NCBI GenBank assembly: GCA_035275065.1
Contig: DATENM010000033.1
Coordinates: 1 to 39,179 of the forward strand
Direction of reading: 5' to 3'
From: Blastocatellia bacterium
Lineage (GTDB): Bacteria; Acidobacteriota; Blastocatellia; UBA7656
Length of the DNA: 39,179 nucleotides
Shown here one piece after another: positions 15,216 through 23,979 of this stretch (position 1 is its first letter; the number at the start of each line of letters is the position of its first letter). The notes under the pieces are model-generated. The model was not told the DNA's origin and did no database searches. It saw nothing but the letters and a program-made list of their open reading frames with translations. A program made the position numbers and the translations under genes.

Positions 15216-15256
15216 TTGAGTTTTACAAGAAAAGCGGTTTTCGATTGCATTTGCCA

Positions 15257-15315
15257 TGTAGCGCAAGCTAACAGCTTGCGCCTTGACTCGCGCAAGCTAA
15301 CCGCCTTGCGCTACA
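15257..15315. repeat. REP-like double-hairpin element between the AI-2E permease gene and trpE
   Basis: Outer arms of 11 bases (15257-15267 and 15305-15315) enclose two hairpins. The first has an 8-base stem and 5-base loop (15261-15281). The second has a 7-base stem (15290-15311). The linker between them is CTTGACTC. The layout and part of the sequence (GACTCGCGCAAGC) match the element at 19229-19284. Confidence 0.85.
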
Positions 15316-15332
15316 CCTGATTGAATACTGCT

Positions 15333-16436
15333 CTAGTCGGCGGCGATATCAGGCCGGGGTAAGGCAGGCGGATCCTCGCGCAGGCTCTGCATCCAGGTGC
15401 GACCTTCTTCTCTGAGCATCGACAGCAGCGTCGTTGTGATGGCGACGATCACCGGGCCGATGAACAGGCCGAGAAAGCCGAAGACGCTGACGCCGCCCAG
15501 GACAGAGAAGAAGATCAACAGGGTGTGCATCTCGACGCGCCCGCTGATCAAGTATGGCCTTAGCACGTTATCAATCGAGCCGACAAACAACGCCCCCCAG
15601 ATTGCCAGTAAGACCGCTTGCACCCAGTGGCCGCTCGCCAACAAGTAAAGCGCCGCCGGCAGCCAGACGGCTGCCGTGCCAACGACCGGCAGCAAGGCAA
15701 AAAAGGCGGCGGCGACGCCCCAGAGCACGGGCGAGGGTATACGAAATAGCCAGAGCGCCAGGCCCACCAGCGCGCCCTGCACCGCCGCGACCACCAGGCC
15801 GCCGTAGACGGTGCCGATGATCGTGTTTTCGATGCCGGTAAAGAGCTTCTCAACCTGCTGCGGCGTCAGCGGCATGATCGCCGCCAGCCGCCGCATCAAC
15901 GACCGCCCCTCGCGAAACAGGAAAAACAAGGTGAAGATCGTAATCACCGCGTCAAAGGCGAATGACGTGAGGCTGCCGAGAATGATCGTCAGCTCATTGA
16001 GCAGAAAGCGGCTCAAGCCTTCGAGCCGATTCCTTAAGGTTTCGCGCAAGTTGATCTGCGAAAGGTCAACATACTGGCTCGCCCAGCTGATCGCTTTATC
16101 AGTCAACTGGCCAAAATATGAGCTATAGCCGCCCACCTCCGTGCTCTTTTGATCGATGAGCGCGATCAGGCCGGAGACCTCTTTGGTCACTGCCGCCAGC
16201 ACCATGACGGCGGGCAGGATGATGATCATCGTGACCAGGATGGTTGATAACAACGCCGCCAGGCTCGGGCGGCGCACCAGTTCCTGGATGCGCGCGTGGA
16301 CCGGGAAGAAGACGATGCTGATGACCAGCGCCGACAGCATCGGCGTCAGGAAGGGCTGGAACAGCTTATAGCAGAGATAGAGCGCAAACGCCGTGAGCGT
16401 CAGTAGAAAGATGATGGTGACGCGCTTTTTGCCCAT
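15333..16436 (-). CDS. AI-2E transporter family (PerM/YdiK-like) membrane protein
   Basis: This is an inner-membrane permease of the AI-2E/UPF0118 family, whose members have been linked to export of small molecules or to Na+/H+ antiport; the substrate is not shown by sequence. The product of about 367 residues begins VTIIFLLTLTAFALYLCYKL and FLTPMLSALVISIVFFPVHARI, followed by TILVTMIIILPAVMVLAAVT. It has the typical central extramembrane region and later helices (GALVGLALWLFRIPSPVLWG, FALLPVVGTAAVWLPAALYLL and FFSVLGGVSVFGFLGLFIGP). The PVVGTAAVWLP and FGxxGLFIGP signatures are diagnostic. ATG 16436 has GAGGAG 6 bases upstream; ATG 16442 would directly touch that site and is less likely. It lies upstream of trpE on the same strand. 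Confidence 0.92.
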   Translation of the reverse strand: MGKKRVTIIFLLTLTAFALYLCYKLFQPFLTPMLSALVISIVFFPVHARIQELVRRPSLAALLSTILVTMIIILPAVMVLAAVTKEVSGLIALIDQKSTEVGGYSSYFGQLTDKAISWASQYVDLSQINLRETLRNRLEGLSRFLLNELTIILGSLTSFAFDAVITIFTLFFLFREGRSLMRRLAAIMPLTPQQVEKLFTGIENTIIGTVYGGLVVAAVQGALVGLALWLFRIPSPVLWGVAAAFFALLPVVGTAAVWLPAALYLLASGHWVQAVLLAIWGALFVGSIDNVLRPYLISGRVEMHTLLIFFSVLGGVSVFGFLGLFIGPVIVAITTTLLSMLREEGRTWMQSLREDPPALPRPDIAAD

Positions 16437-16511
16437 GGCCATCTCCTCGCCCGTGTAAAGTGCTTCGCAACTCTAACGGCTCGCTGCCGACGCGGTCAAT
16501 CGGCGGCGCTC

Positions 16512-16545
16512 AAAAAAGGAAGGGCGAGTGATCTCGCCCTTCCTT
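16512..16545 (-). terminator. Rho-independent terminator of topA
   Basis: A perfect 13-base stem (16516-16528 with 16533-16545) has a 4-base TGAT loop and is followed on the minus strand by TTTTTT. It lies 41 bases after the topA stop and ends the dprA/topA side before the AI-2E permease gene. Confidence 0.92.
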
Positions 16546-16585
16546 CATTCGCTGATTATTCTCTGTTCGCCCGGGCGGCATTCGC

Positions 16586-19111
16586 TCAAGCGGTCAGCCC
16601 GGCGCGTTTCTTTTCGGGCTGGCCTTCGGTAGGCGCATCCGGCAGCGGCTCTTTGTGCTTGCAGCCCTCTTCGCGGCATTGCAAGTAACGGCTGCCGTCT
16701 TTGTTCACCTTTTCGAGCATGAAGCGCGCGCCGCAGGCCGGGCAGGCTTGCGCAACCGGCTTGTCCCAGACCGCGAAATTGCATTTCGGATAATTCGAGC
16801 AGCCGTAAAAAGCGCGCTTGCCGCGGCCCTTCTTGACGACGATCTCGCCGCCGCATTCGGGACAGGCAACGCCCGTCGTCTCTTTCTTGATGTACTTGCA
16901 CTCAGGGTAATTCGAGCAAGCGGTGAACGGGCCATAGCGCCCCGCCTTGACCACCAGGTGCTTGCCGCAATTCGGGCACAGCTCTTCAAGCACAACGTCG
17001 GGCTGCGCGATCTTGCCGCCCTTTTGAATCTTGCGCGTCGTCTTGCAATCGGGGTAACCGGTGCAGGCCAAAAACTGACCGAAGCGGCCGCGCTTCATCT
17101 GCATCGGGCGGCCGCAGTTCTCGCAAGTCTCTTCCTGCGCCTCGGCGTGTGTCTCCTGGCCGGCCTCGTCGTGCGGCTTCGAGATGTCGCGCGTCGTCTT
17201 GCACTCAGGGTAGTTGGTGCAGGCGAGGAACTGGCCGTAGCGCCCGAACTTGATGGCCATCTTCGAGCCGCAATTATCGCAGACCTCGTCGGTGATGATC
17301 TCCTGGCGCTTGACATCGCGCATCGTCTCTTTGGCGGCGGCCAGGTCTTTGGTGAACTTCTCGTAAAACTCGGCCAACGCCGCGGTCCACTGCATCTTGC
17401 CTTCTTCGATCTCGTCCAGCTCCTCTTCCATGTGGGCCGTGTACTGCACATTGAACAGATCGTCGAAGCTCGACACCAGCAAGTCGTTGACGATGAAGCC
17501 GAGCTCTGTGGGCACAAAGCGCCCCTCTTTGCGCTCGACGTACTCGCGATCCTGAATGACGGTCATAATCGCCGCGTAAGTCGAAGGCCGCCCGATGCCC
17601 TTCTCTTCCAGCGCCTTGACCAGCGTCGCCTCGGTGAAGCGCGGCGGCGGCTCGGTGAAGTGCTGTTCGGGGTCGAGCTTTTTCAATTTCAACTCTTCGC
17701 CCGGCTCGACCTTCGGCAGCTTATGCTCGGCCTCTTCGTCCTCTTCGTCCTTCTCGTCCTTGCCCTCTTCGTAGACCGCCATGAAGCCGCTGAACTTGAC
17801 GACCGAGCCGGTGGCGCGGAACAGGTAACGCTCGCCCGCCTTGATGTCAATCGTCGTCTGATCGAGTATGGCCGGCATCATCTGCGACGCAACGAAGCGC
17901 TGCCAGATCAGCTTGTAGAGCGCCAGCTCGTCTTTGCCGAGATAGCGCGCCATCTGGTCCGGTGTGCGCATCACCGAGGTCGGGCGGATGGCTTCGTGAG
18001 CATCCTGCGCGTCTTTCTTCGAGCGATAGAAGACGGGCTTTTCCGGCAGGTACTCGTTGCCGTACTGGCCGCCGATGTAATCGCGCACTTCGGCGAGCGC
18101 CGTGTCGGCGACGCGTGTCGAGTCGGTTCGCATGTAGGTGATTAAGCCGACCGTGCCTTCAGCGCCGAGATCAACGCCCTCGTAGAGCCGCTGGGCGACC
18201 TGCATGGCCTTCTTCACCGGAAAGCGCAGCTTGCGCGAGGCTTCCTGTTGCAGCTTCGAGGTAATGAACGGCGGCACAGGGTTGCGCTTTTTCTCTTTGG
18301 TCGTGACCGTGGAAACGATGAAGCGCTGGCGCTCGATGTCCGCGACCAGCTCTTGCGCCTGGCGCTCGTCGCGAATATGAATCTCGTTCTTCTTGACGCC
18401 GTAATCGGCGACCGCCGCGTCGGGCGACGACGGGTTGAAGTCGGTCGTCTTAACGGTCTTGTCTTCGACGCGCAGCAAGCGAGTGTCGAACTGCGGCGGC
18501 AGCTTGGCCGCAAGATTAGCGGTGATCGTCCAGTATTCACTCTTGATGAAGGCTTGAATTTCGCGCTCGCGCTCGACGACCAGGCGCAGGGCGACCGACT
18601 GGACGCGGCCCGCCGACAGCCCCCTTCGCACCTTGTCCCACAGCAGCGGCGACACCTGATAGCCGACGATGCGGTCGAGCAAGCGCCGCGCCTGTTGCGC
18701 GTTGACGAGGTTTTCATCGATGTCCGTGGGATGACGGAACGATTCCTGAATCGCCGACTTGGTGATTTCGTTGAACAGCACGCGGCGCACGGTCTTCTTA
18801 TTCTTGCCGCGCCCTTCCAGCTCTTCCTTGATGTGCCAGCCGATGGCCTCGCCCTCGCGGTCGGGGTCGGTGGCGACATAGATGGTGTCGACGCCTTTAG
18901 CGGCGGCCTTCAATTCGCGAATCACTTTCTCTTTGCCGGGAATGACCTCATAAGTCGGCTCGAAGTTATTATCGAAATCGATGCCGATGCCTTTCTTGGG
19001 CAGATCCTTGACGTGGCCGACCGAGGCCAACACTTTGAAATCGCTTCCCAGATATTTATTTATCGTCTTGGCTTTCGAGGGTGACTCAACAACTACCAGT
19101 GCTTTGATCAT
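16586..19111 (-). CDS. topA: DNA topoisomerase I (type IA)
   Basis: TopA relaxes negative supercoils by single-strand passage. The TOPRIM domain is at the start (LVVVESPSKAKTINKYLG with Glu9; VATDPDREGEAIGWHI with the DxD-type metal site). The catalytic Tyr326 lies in GLITYMRTDSTRV. Other family motifs are LSAGRVQSVALRLVVERERE, DAHEAIRPTSV and GIGRPSTYAAIM. After residue 600 come five Cys4-type zinc-ribbon modules (CDNCG, CENCG, CPNCG, CPECG and CPACG, most closed by NYPECK-like Cys pairs). That is more than the three usual in E. coli and makes the protein 841 residues. A very acidic run of about 15 residues (GKDEKDEEDEEAEH) sits in the middle. dprA lies upstream on the same strand across a 174-base gap with a REP-like element, so coupling is loose. 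Confidence 0.97.
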   Translation of the reverse strand: MIKALVVVESPSKAKTINKYLGSDFKVLASVGHVKDLPKKGIGIDFDNNFEPTYEVIPGKEKVIRELKAAAKGVDTIYVATDPDREGEAIGWHIKEELEGRGKNKKTVRRVLFNEITKSAIQESFRHPTDIDENLVNAQQARRLLDRIVGYQVSPLLWDKVRRGLSAGRVQSVALRLVVEREREIQAFIKSEYWTITANLAAKLPPQFDTRLLRVEDKTVKTTDFNPSSPDAAVADYGVKKNEIHIRDERQAQELVADIERQRFIVSTVTTKEKKRNPVPPFITSKLQQEASRKLRFPVKKAMQVAQRLYEGVDLGAEGTVGLITYMRTDSTRVADTALAEVRDYIGGQYGNEYLPEKPVFYRSKKDAQDAHEAIRPTSVMRTPDQMARYLGKDELALYKLIWQRFVASQMMPAILDQTTIDIKAGERYLFRATGSVVKFSGFMAVYEEGKDEKDEEDEEAEHKLPKVEPGEELKLKKLDPEQHFTEPPPRFTEATLVKALEEKGIGRPSTYAAIMTVIQDREYVERKEGRFVPTELGFIVNDLLVSSFDDLFNVQYTAHMEEELDEIEEGKMQWTAALAEFYEKFTKDLAAAKETMRDVKRQEIITDEVCDNCGSKMAIKFGRYGQFLACTNYPECKTTRDISKPHDEAGQETHAEAQEETCENCGRPMQMKRGRFGQFLACTGYPDCKTTRKIQKGGKIAQPDVVLEELCPNCGKHLVVKAGRYGPFTACSNYPECKYIKKETTGVACPECGGEIVVKKGRGKRAFYGCSNYPKCNFAVWDKPVAQACPACGARFMLEKVNKDGSRYLQCREEGCKHKEPLPDAPTEGQPEKKRAGLTA

Positions 19112-19228
19112 AATCTATCAACACCCGCGTCTCGATCACGAGACGCTGCTAGTTTGTCAACTTTCTAACAAGACACTCAAACAATCCACTTTAGCGTCGG
19201 CTTTTCTAAGGTGTCAAGTATGGCCCCC

Positions 19229-19284
19229 GTGGCGCGAGCCGTCAGCTCGCGCACGGACTCGCGCAAGCGGTTCGCTTGCGCCAC
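19229..19284. repeat. REP-like double-hairpin element between dprA and topA
   Basis: Outer arms GTGGCGC (19229-19235) and GCGCCAC (19278-19284) enclose two perfect 8-base stems with 5-base loops (19232-19252 and 19261-19281), joined by ACGGACTC. The second hairpin is nearly the same as the first one of the 15257 element; the first hairpin has a different stem sequence that is still fully paired. Confidence 0.85.
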
Positions 19285-19285
19285 T

Positions 19286-20422
19286 TTAGAGCTTCTTTAC
19301 GAAAGACTTGCCCGGCAATTGCCGGATGCGGCCCGCCATCTCAAGCGTCAGCAGCGCGCTCATCAGCTCGCCGCGCGAGAGCGTCGCCCGCGCGATCAGC
19401 TCATCGATTTGCGTCGCGTCATCTTCGCGCAAGGTTGCCAGCACAGCGCGCTCGCCTTCCGTAAGCGCCACTTCGTCAAACTGCAATTGCGCCGCGCTGC
19501 TCTCTGGCCGCTCGGTCGCAAGGATGGCGGCTTTGATCTCGAAGGGTAACTCTTCGACGACATCGCGCCAGGTCTGCACCAGCTTGGCGCCATCCTTAAT
19601 TAAGGTGTTCGGGCCGAAGCTTTTCGCCGAGGTGATGTTGCCGGGGACGGCAAAAACGTCGCGCCCCTGCTCCATCGCCATGCGCGCAGTGATCAGCGAG
19701 CCGCTGCGCTCGGCCCCTTCGACGACCAGCACGCCGAGCGTGATGCCGCTGATGACGCGATTGCGAAACGGGAAGTGCTGCGGCAGCGGCGGCGATTCGA
19801 GCGGGAATTCGGTCAGCAGCGCGCCGCTTTCGGCAATGCGCTCGGCGAGCTTGCGGTTCTCTTTCGGGTAGATCGTATCGAGCCCCGTGCCCATCACCGC
19901 GACCGTCAGGCCGCGCCCGGCAAGCGCGCCTTGATGCGCCGCCGCGTCAATGCCGCGCGCCAGCCCCGATACGACTGTGACGCCGCGCTCGGCCAGCTCG
20001 CGCCCCAGCAACTCAGCGACATTGCGCCCGTAGGTCGAGCAGTGCCGCGAGCCGACAATCGCCAGCGTCGGCTGCGCCAGCGCCCGCGCCATGTCGCCGC
20101 GACTGTATAGCAAGATGGGTGGATCGAATGTCTCGCGCAGCAGTCGCGGGTAGCGCGCATCATTGAGGGTGATCACTTCGCCGCTGATGGCTTCGAGCTT
20201 GCGGAGTTGCTCGGCGGCTTGCTGGCGTGGCTCATGACTTTTAAGCGCATCGATAGATTCGCGGCGCAGGCCGGCGGCTTCGAGCGCCGTCACAGGGGCT
20301 TCGAAACAGGCCGACGGCGAGCCGAAGCGCTCGATCAACATGGCCGCGGTGCGCGAGCCGACGCCGGCCACGAAGGTCAGGGCGATCCAATCGAGCGGCG
20401 AGTGTTGCGGCGTGGTTTGCAT
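19286..20422 (-). CDS. dprA: DNA-processing protein DprA (Smf)
   Basis: DprA binds incoming single-stranded DNA during natural transformation and loads RecA on it. The 378-residue product has an N-terminal helix-hairpin-helix/SAM-like region (LTFVAGVGSRTAAMLIERFG). The Rossmann-like core follows, with the signature AIVGSRHCSTYGRNVAELLG, VVSGLARGIDAAAHQGAL, VMGTGLDTIYPKENRKLA and FPFRNRVISGI, then SGSLITARMAMEQGRDVFAV. A C-terminal winged-helix domain (about 300-378; LTEGERAVLATLREDDATQI) is also present. All core motifs are intact. ATG 20422 is the first in-frame start with full family length. topA follows on the same strand. In many bacteria comM lies next upstream; here comM is about 18 kb away across an insertion. 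Confidence 0.96.
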   Translation of the reverse strand: MQTTPQHSPLDWIALTFVAGVGSRTAAMLIERFGSPSACFEAPVTALEAAGLRRESIDALKSHEPRQQAAEQLRKLEAISGEVITLNDARYPRLLRETFDPPILLYSRGDMARALAQPTLAIVGSRHCSTYGRNVAELLGRELAERGVTVVSGLARGIDAAAHQGALAGRGLTVAVMGTGLDTIYPKENRKLAERIAESGALLTEFPLESPPLPQHFPFRNRVISGITLGVLVVEGAERSGSLITARMAMEQGRDVFAVPGNITSAKSFGPNTLIKDGAKLVQTWRDVVEELPFEIKAAILATERPESSAAQLQFDEVALTEGERAVLATLREDDATQIDELIARATLSRGELMSALLTLEMAGRIRQLPGKSFVKKL

Positions 20423-20536
20423 GGAGTCTAGCCCGCCTCTGTCAAAGTTAGCAAAATTACATGGTCGCGCATGAGCGACTTGCGCGCGATTGTATCGCGT
20501 TTCCGCTTTTAGTCAAGCGTCGCTTTGCGGATGGCA

Positions 20537-20583
20537 CGCAATCTGTTAGATTGCGCCAGCCTTTGCGCATCTAACAGATTGCG
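20537..20583. repeat. REP-like nested palindrome upstream of the small plus-strand ORF
   Basis: A hairpin CGCAATCT/AGATTGCG (20537-20555, 3-base loop) is followed by a second, related hairpin (20566-20584) with one bulged base. In addition 20537-20551 is a perfect 15-base reverse complement of 20569-20583. The TAACA and TTGCGC core resembles the 15257 element. It fills much of the 20423-20598 gap between the divergent dprA and the small ORF. Confidence 0.82.
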
Positions 20584-20598
20584 CACCCTAGCAAACGC

Positions 20599-20847
20599 AT
20601 GGCCTTCAAGTATCGCGAAAGCGTTTTGGTCGAGATGGCGCGGCACGGCGTCGTGCCGCACGCCGATGCGCCGCCCGAGTTGATCCGCGACTTTATCAAC
20701 GACCTGTACGTTTACGAGATTCGCGCCCTGAAAGCGCGGCTCAAGGCCGGCGGCTTTCCCCGCGGCGAATATGCCGCGCGCGTCGCCGAGTTGCGGCGGC
20801 GCTATCCCCTTCTCTCGCTTCCGGTCAAACATTGGACCGAAGATTGA
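20599..20847 (+). CDS. Small conserved-looking protein of unknown function (82 residues)
   Basis: I do not recognise a family. The 82-residue product is charged and mostly helical: MAFKYRESVLVEMARHGVVP, then PPELIRDFINDLYVYEIRAL, and a basic helix rich in Arg/Lys followed by RRYPLLSLPVKHWTED. There is no signal peptide, membrane helix or metal-binding motif. It reads as a folded protein rather than a shadow frame, with even hydrophobic spacing and a well-defined end. No overlapping gene competes on either strand. There is no clear Shine-Dalgarno before ATG 20599, and a REP-like palindrome ends 15 bases upstream. The gene could be a leftover of the region between dprA and the inserted block. 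Coding status is likely but not certain. Confidence 0.6.
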   Translation: MAFKYRESVLVEMARHGVVPHADAPPELIRDFINDLYVYEIRALKARLKAGGFPRGEYAARVAELRRRYPLLSLPVKHWTED

Positions 20848-20869
20848 GGCGACGGGTCGCCGTGGTTTT
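20848..20869 (+). terminator. Weak possible terminator after the small ORF
   Basis: A 5-base stem (GGCGA/TCGCC, 20848-20861) with a CGGG loop starts right after the stop codon and is followed by GTGGTTTT. The stem is short, so termination is only possible, not shown. Confidence 0.3.
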
Positions 20870-20891
20870 CGCCAACAATGTCATTTAGCCC

Positions 20892-23597
20892 TCATCTTCT
20901 CGCGGTCAGCGGCAAAGCCAGCTCGCGCCGCACGTATTCGTTCGCCGGGCCATCGAAGCGAATCGTTAATTGCGGCTCACCGGCTTTCGATAGATTAAAA
21001 GTCACACCCTCCGCCGCGCCGACCTGCTTCGGTGATCGCACGGTCGCGGTGTAACTGCGCCCGCCGAGTCCTTCGACGGTCAGATGCAGCGCCGTCGCGT
21101 CAGCCCGCGACCGCAGGATGCGCAAGCCTTGATTCATCGCGCCGGCAATCAGCGGTTGCGGCTCGGCATAGACGCGCGTGCCTTCTGTGTAAGCGATCAC
21201 CACTTCGGTTGAGGCAGTCGGGTTGTCAAACGTGACTTCAGCGAATTGCACGTCGCCGGCGCGCCTGACCTCAAATTTCGCGGCTCGTCCATTGACCGTC
21301 GCCGATTTGATCTGCGCGTCGAGCGGGAACGCCGGCGCGATCACCATGCGTGACACGCCGCGAGCATTGGCGCTCGCGTTGCGCTGGTTGATGCGAGCCG
21401 TGGCGACACCGGCCACTTGCTCAATCGATAGATCATAGCGCGCCGGCCCGGCGGCAAAGTTTCTGACGACCGCGCCATTCCAATCCGCCGGTATCTGTGG
21501 CGCAAAGCGTAACGTCCGCCCGCCGTCACGCGCTTCCAGTCCGAACAGGCCGCGAATCGTCGGCGAGATGACCATTGCTTCTGACCACACCTGGTGATGC
21601 GACGAGCGCCCAAAGGCCGATTGATAATCCCCCGACAACAACTCTGTGACGTAACCGAGCGCGTTCGCATAAGTCAGCAGCGCGTTCGCCATCAACGCCT
21701 GGTAGCCGACAGACGAGCGGCCATAGCGATACGCCCCGACAGCGGCCCAGCCGGTGAACAGCGGCCACACCGAGCCGTAGTGATACGACAGCGGATCATA
21801 CAATCGGCTGCGGTTCGAGATGATCCGCGCGCCCCAGTCGGTCGCCATCTGGCCGCTGCCGAGATGATCGATCTCGGCGTCGGCGCGCGCCGCGTCGAGC
21901 GTCTGCCACCAGAGCGGCACCGCCGGCAGCACCGTGTCTTCATCAATCAAGGTGACTTTGGCCAATTCGTTGAGCCGCTGCTGGCGCCGGTCGCGGCGCG
22001 GGCCGGGCTCTGCCTGGTTTGGCGTCGTCTTCGGGCGATGGGTGGCAAACGCGTAATACCCTTGCGACTGGAGCCAGTAGGTCTGCTCTGTGGCTTTGCG
22101 TGTGCGCTCGATGGCGGCCCGCGCTTCGGCAGGAATCAATCGGTCGCCCAGGGCTTCGGCCATCTCGGCCAGCCCATTGAGCGCCTCCATCCAGACGCCC
22201 TGCATATAAATCTCTTCGTGCGGCGGATAGAGCGCGCCGCCTTCGACCCAGCCGTGGCCGACGCCGGTGTTTTCGACCAAGCCATTGCCGTCCGTGTCGG
22301 TCTTTGCCGTAAAGCGATAGGCATTAACAATCGAATCCCAGTTCTTGCGAATGAAGTCGGTGTCGCCACTCGCCCGCCAGTAATCGGCATGGCCGATGAT
22401 GTAGAGCGGCGTCGCGTCGGCGCTCGCCCACGGATAAGAGTAGTCGGTGAACCAGCGGATCAGCGGCGCGCTTTGCGAGATTTCGTGAGGAATCTTGCCG
22501 TCGGCCCGCTGGAACTGTTTAAGGAAGTCGAGCGCCGTGCGCGTCACCGCAAAATCGCCATACGAGTTGATGGCCAGCGTCGTCCACATCGAATCGCGGC
22601 CAAAGAACCACGCGAAGCCGGGGCGCTCGCTTTCGCCTGAAGTGCGAAAGCCGGCAATCAATCCCGTTCCCATCATCGGGTTGGTGGCGACGCCTTTATC
22701 GACGCCGACCTTTGCCCACGCGAATGCCGTGTTCAACCGCTGGTCGGGCGTCCCGATGCTCGTCGTGTCGTTCGTAAGCCGCGCGTAGTAATCCACGTTA
22801 CGGTCGTAAAGCGACTGCGCATTGGCAAGCAGCTTGTCATAAGCGGCGCGCGCCTTGTCACGGCCTTCGGTGCTTGCGCCGATGACGATAGGGATGAAAC
22901 GCGAGCGCATCTCGGCGGGCGAGGTTTCAATGACAAAGCGCACAGGCAGGTCGCGCGGTTCTTCCTGATAAGGTTGCAGCGACACTTCGCGTGCGCCGGG
23001 CGAGCCGACCCAGGCGGCAAAGCGACGTGATTCTTCGCCGAGGAAGTACGCGTGGGCGCTTTCGTCAAAGCCGACATAGCCGGTCTCGAATCCCGCCGGC
23101 CACATCAGGCGCAGCTTCGGGCGGAATGAGCCGGTGATCGTCATCGGCAAGACCGAATCGATGTCGAGCAGCATGATGAGGCCCGGCTCGTCCACGGGCG
23201 CATAGACGATCTGCCGCACCGTGAAGGCGGCATGCGAATAGGTGAAGATCGTCGCTTCGGGCCGCGCATTGATCGCCACCATGATGTCGGGGCCGTGAAT
23301 GTCTAGCGGGTAGCCTTCGAGGTTGAACGAGAGCTGAAAGTCGTCGAGTATCTTCAGCGGGTAGACCCACGCTTCCATCGCGCGGTTCTCGTAGCCGAAC
23401 AGCGCCGAGCGCCGGCCCACCACATCAAAGAATGATCCCGATTGCGTGCGGCGCTCAAGCTCAAGCCCGGATTTCTTGAGCGTGAACTTCTCCGGCAGCG
23501 GCGCGGGCGTCTGCGCATAAACATTCGCAGCCATGCACAGGAAGAGGGATGCGAAGACGAAGCGGGCAGCGGCCCTGATATGGTTTCGACCGTGCAA
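20892..23597 (-). CDS. Exported glycogen-debranching-like glycoside hydrolase ((alpha/alpha)6 barrel)
   Basis: This 901-residue protein has a signal peptide (FVFASLFLCMAANVYAQ, cut near residue 29). It has an N-terminal beta-sandwich (about 35-270), then an (alpha/alpha)6 barrel (about 275-690) of the amylo-alpha-1,6-glucosidase/GDE_C type. The hallmarks are RPGFAWFFGRDSMWTTLAIN (near residue 330), DGKIPHEISQ, PLYIIGHADYW, DGNGLVENTGVGHGWVEGG and YHYGSVWPLFTGWAAVGAY. A C-terminal beta-sandwich follows. It likely cleaves alpha-linked oligo- or polysaccharides outside the cytoplasm; the substrate cannot be read. The start is TTG 23597: no ATG gives the whole signal peptide, and a GGAGG site lies 5 bases upstream. 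It lies between dprA and the giant operon, in the block that interrupts comM-dprA synteny. Confidence 0.85.
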   Translation of the reverse strand: MHGRNHIRAAARFVFASLFLCMAANVYAQTPAPLPEKFTLKKSGLELERRTQSGSFFDVVGRRSALFGYENRAMEAWVYPLKILDDFQLSFNLEGYPLDIHGPDIMVAINARPEATIFTYSHAAFTVRQIVYAPVDEPGLIMLLDIDSVLPMTITGSFRPKLRLMWPAGFETGYVGFDESAHAYFLGEESRRFAAWVGSPGAREVSLQPYQEEPRDLPVRFVIETSPAEMRSRFIPIVIGASTEGRDKARAAYDKLLANAQSLYDRNVDYYARLTNDTTSIGTPDQRLNTAFAWAKVGVDKGVATNPMMGTGLIAGFRTSGESERPGFAWFFGRDSMWTTLAINSYGDFAVTRTALDFLKQFQRADGKIPHEISQSAPLIRWFTDYSYPWASADATPLYIIGHADYWRASGDTDFIRKNWDSIVNAYRFTAKTDTDGNGLVENTGVGHGWVEGGALYPPHEEIYMQGVWMEALNGLAEMAEALGDRLIPAEARAAIERTRKATEQTYWLQSQGYYAFATHRPKTTPNQAEPGPRRDRRQQRLNELAKVTLIDEDTVLPAVPLWWQTLDAARADAEIDHLGSGQMATDWGARIISNRSRLYDPLSYHYGSVWPLFTGWAAVGAYRYGRSSVGYQALMANALLTYANALGYVTELLSGDYQSAFGRSSHHQVWSEAMVISPTIRGLFGLEARDGGRTLRFAPQIPADWNGAVVRNFAAGPARYDLSIEQVAGVATARINQRNASANARGVSRMVIAPAFPLDAQIKSATVNGRAAKFEVRRAGDVQFAEVTFDNPTASTEVVIAYTEGTRVYAEPQPLIAGAMNQGLRILRSRADATALHLTVEGLGGRSYTATVRSPKQVGAAEGVTFNLSKAGEPQLTIRFDGPANEYVRRELALPLTARR

Positions 23598-23979
23598 GGC
23601 AACCTCCAGGCGTGCGGAATTTCAAAGTCGCGTGCATTCTATTTTGCTGGCCGCGCCAGTTCAAGCCCGCGCCGTCTGGGCTGTGCGGATTCATCCCACG
23701 GAGTGGGAACAAACTGCGCGAGACCGATGCGCTCGAAAGGCAATAGGCCTGGTAGGTTTGAAGGTTGGGGTCGGGCGAACTTAGAATATGATCCGTATTG
23801 ACAAACACAGAACGATGTATTAGTCTGTGGCCCTCCTATGTAACGGAGAGAACCAATAGAATCCACTATCAAAGCAGCATTTGGCCCTGACCCTGACACG
23901 CAGTTCCAGGGGTTAACCAGAGGCTATCAAACGAGCTAAAGGGCGGTTGTAGTGCAAGTCCACAAATTGGAGGACGCAC
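23598..23979. promoter_or_regulatory. 382-base intergenic region with candidate promoters for the giant operon
   Basis: This gap separates the divergent hydrolase gene and giant operon. On the plus strand TTGAAG (23758-23763) and TAGAAT (23782-23787) are 18 bases apart, a fair sigma-70-like pair. TTGACA (23798-23803) is a perfect -35 box, but its partner TAGTCT at 23821-23826 is poor. A small hairpin (TCCCAC/GTGGGA, 23694-23708) lies upstream. The leader from the promoters to the first ATG is about 150-190 bases; I see no known riboswitch in it. GGAGG at 23970-23974, 5 bases before ATG 23980, fixes the start of the first giant gene. Confidence 0.35.

Noticed and set aside
16655..18145. Long open frame (496 codons) on the plus strand opposite topA
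   Set aside because: It mirrors the topA codons, has no family motif, is very Leu/Ala/Arg-rich and lacks a ribosome site; high GC creates such antisense frames.
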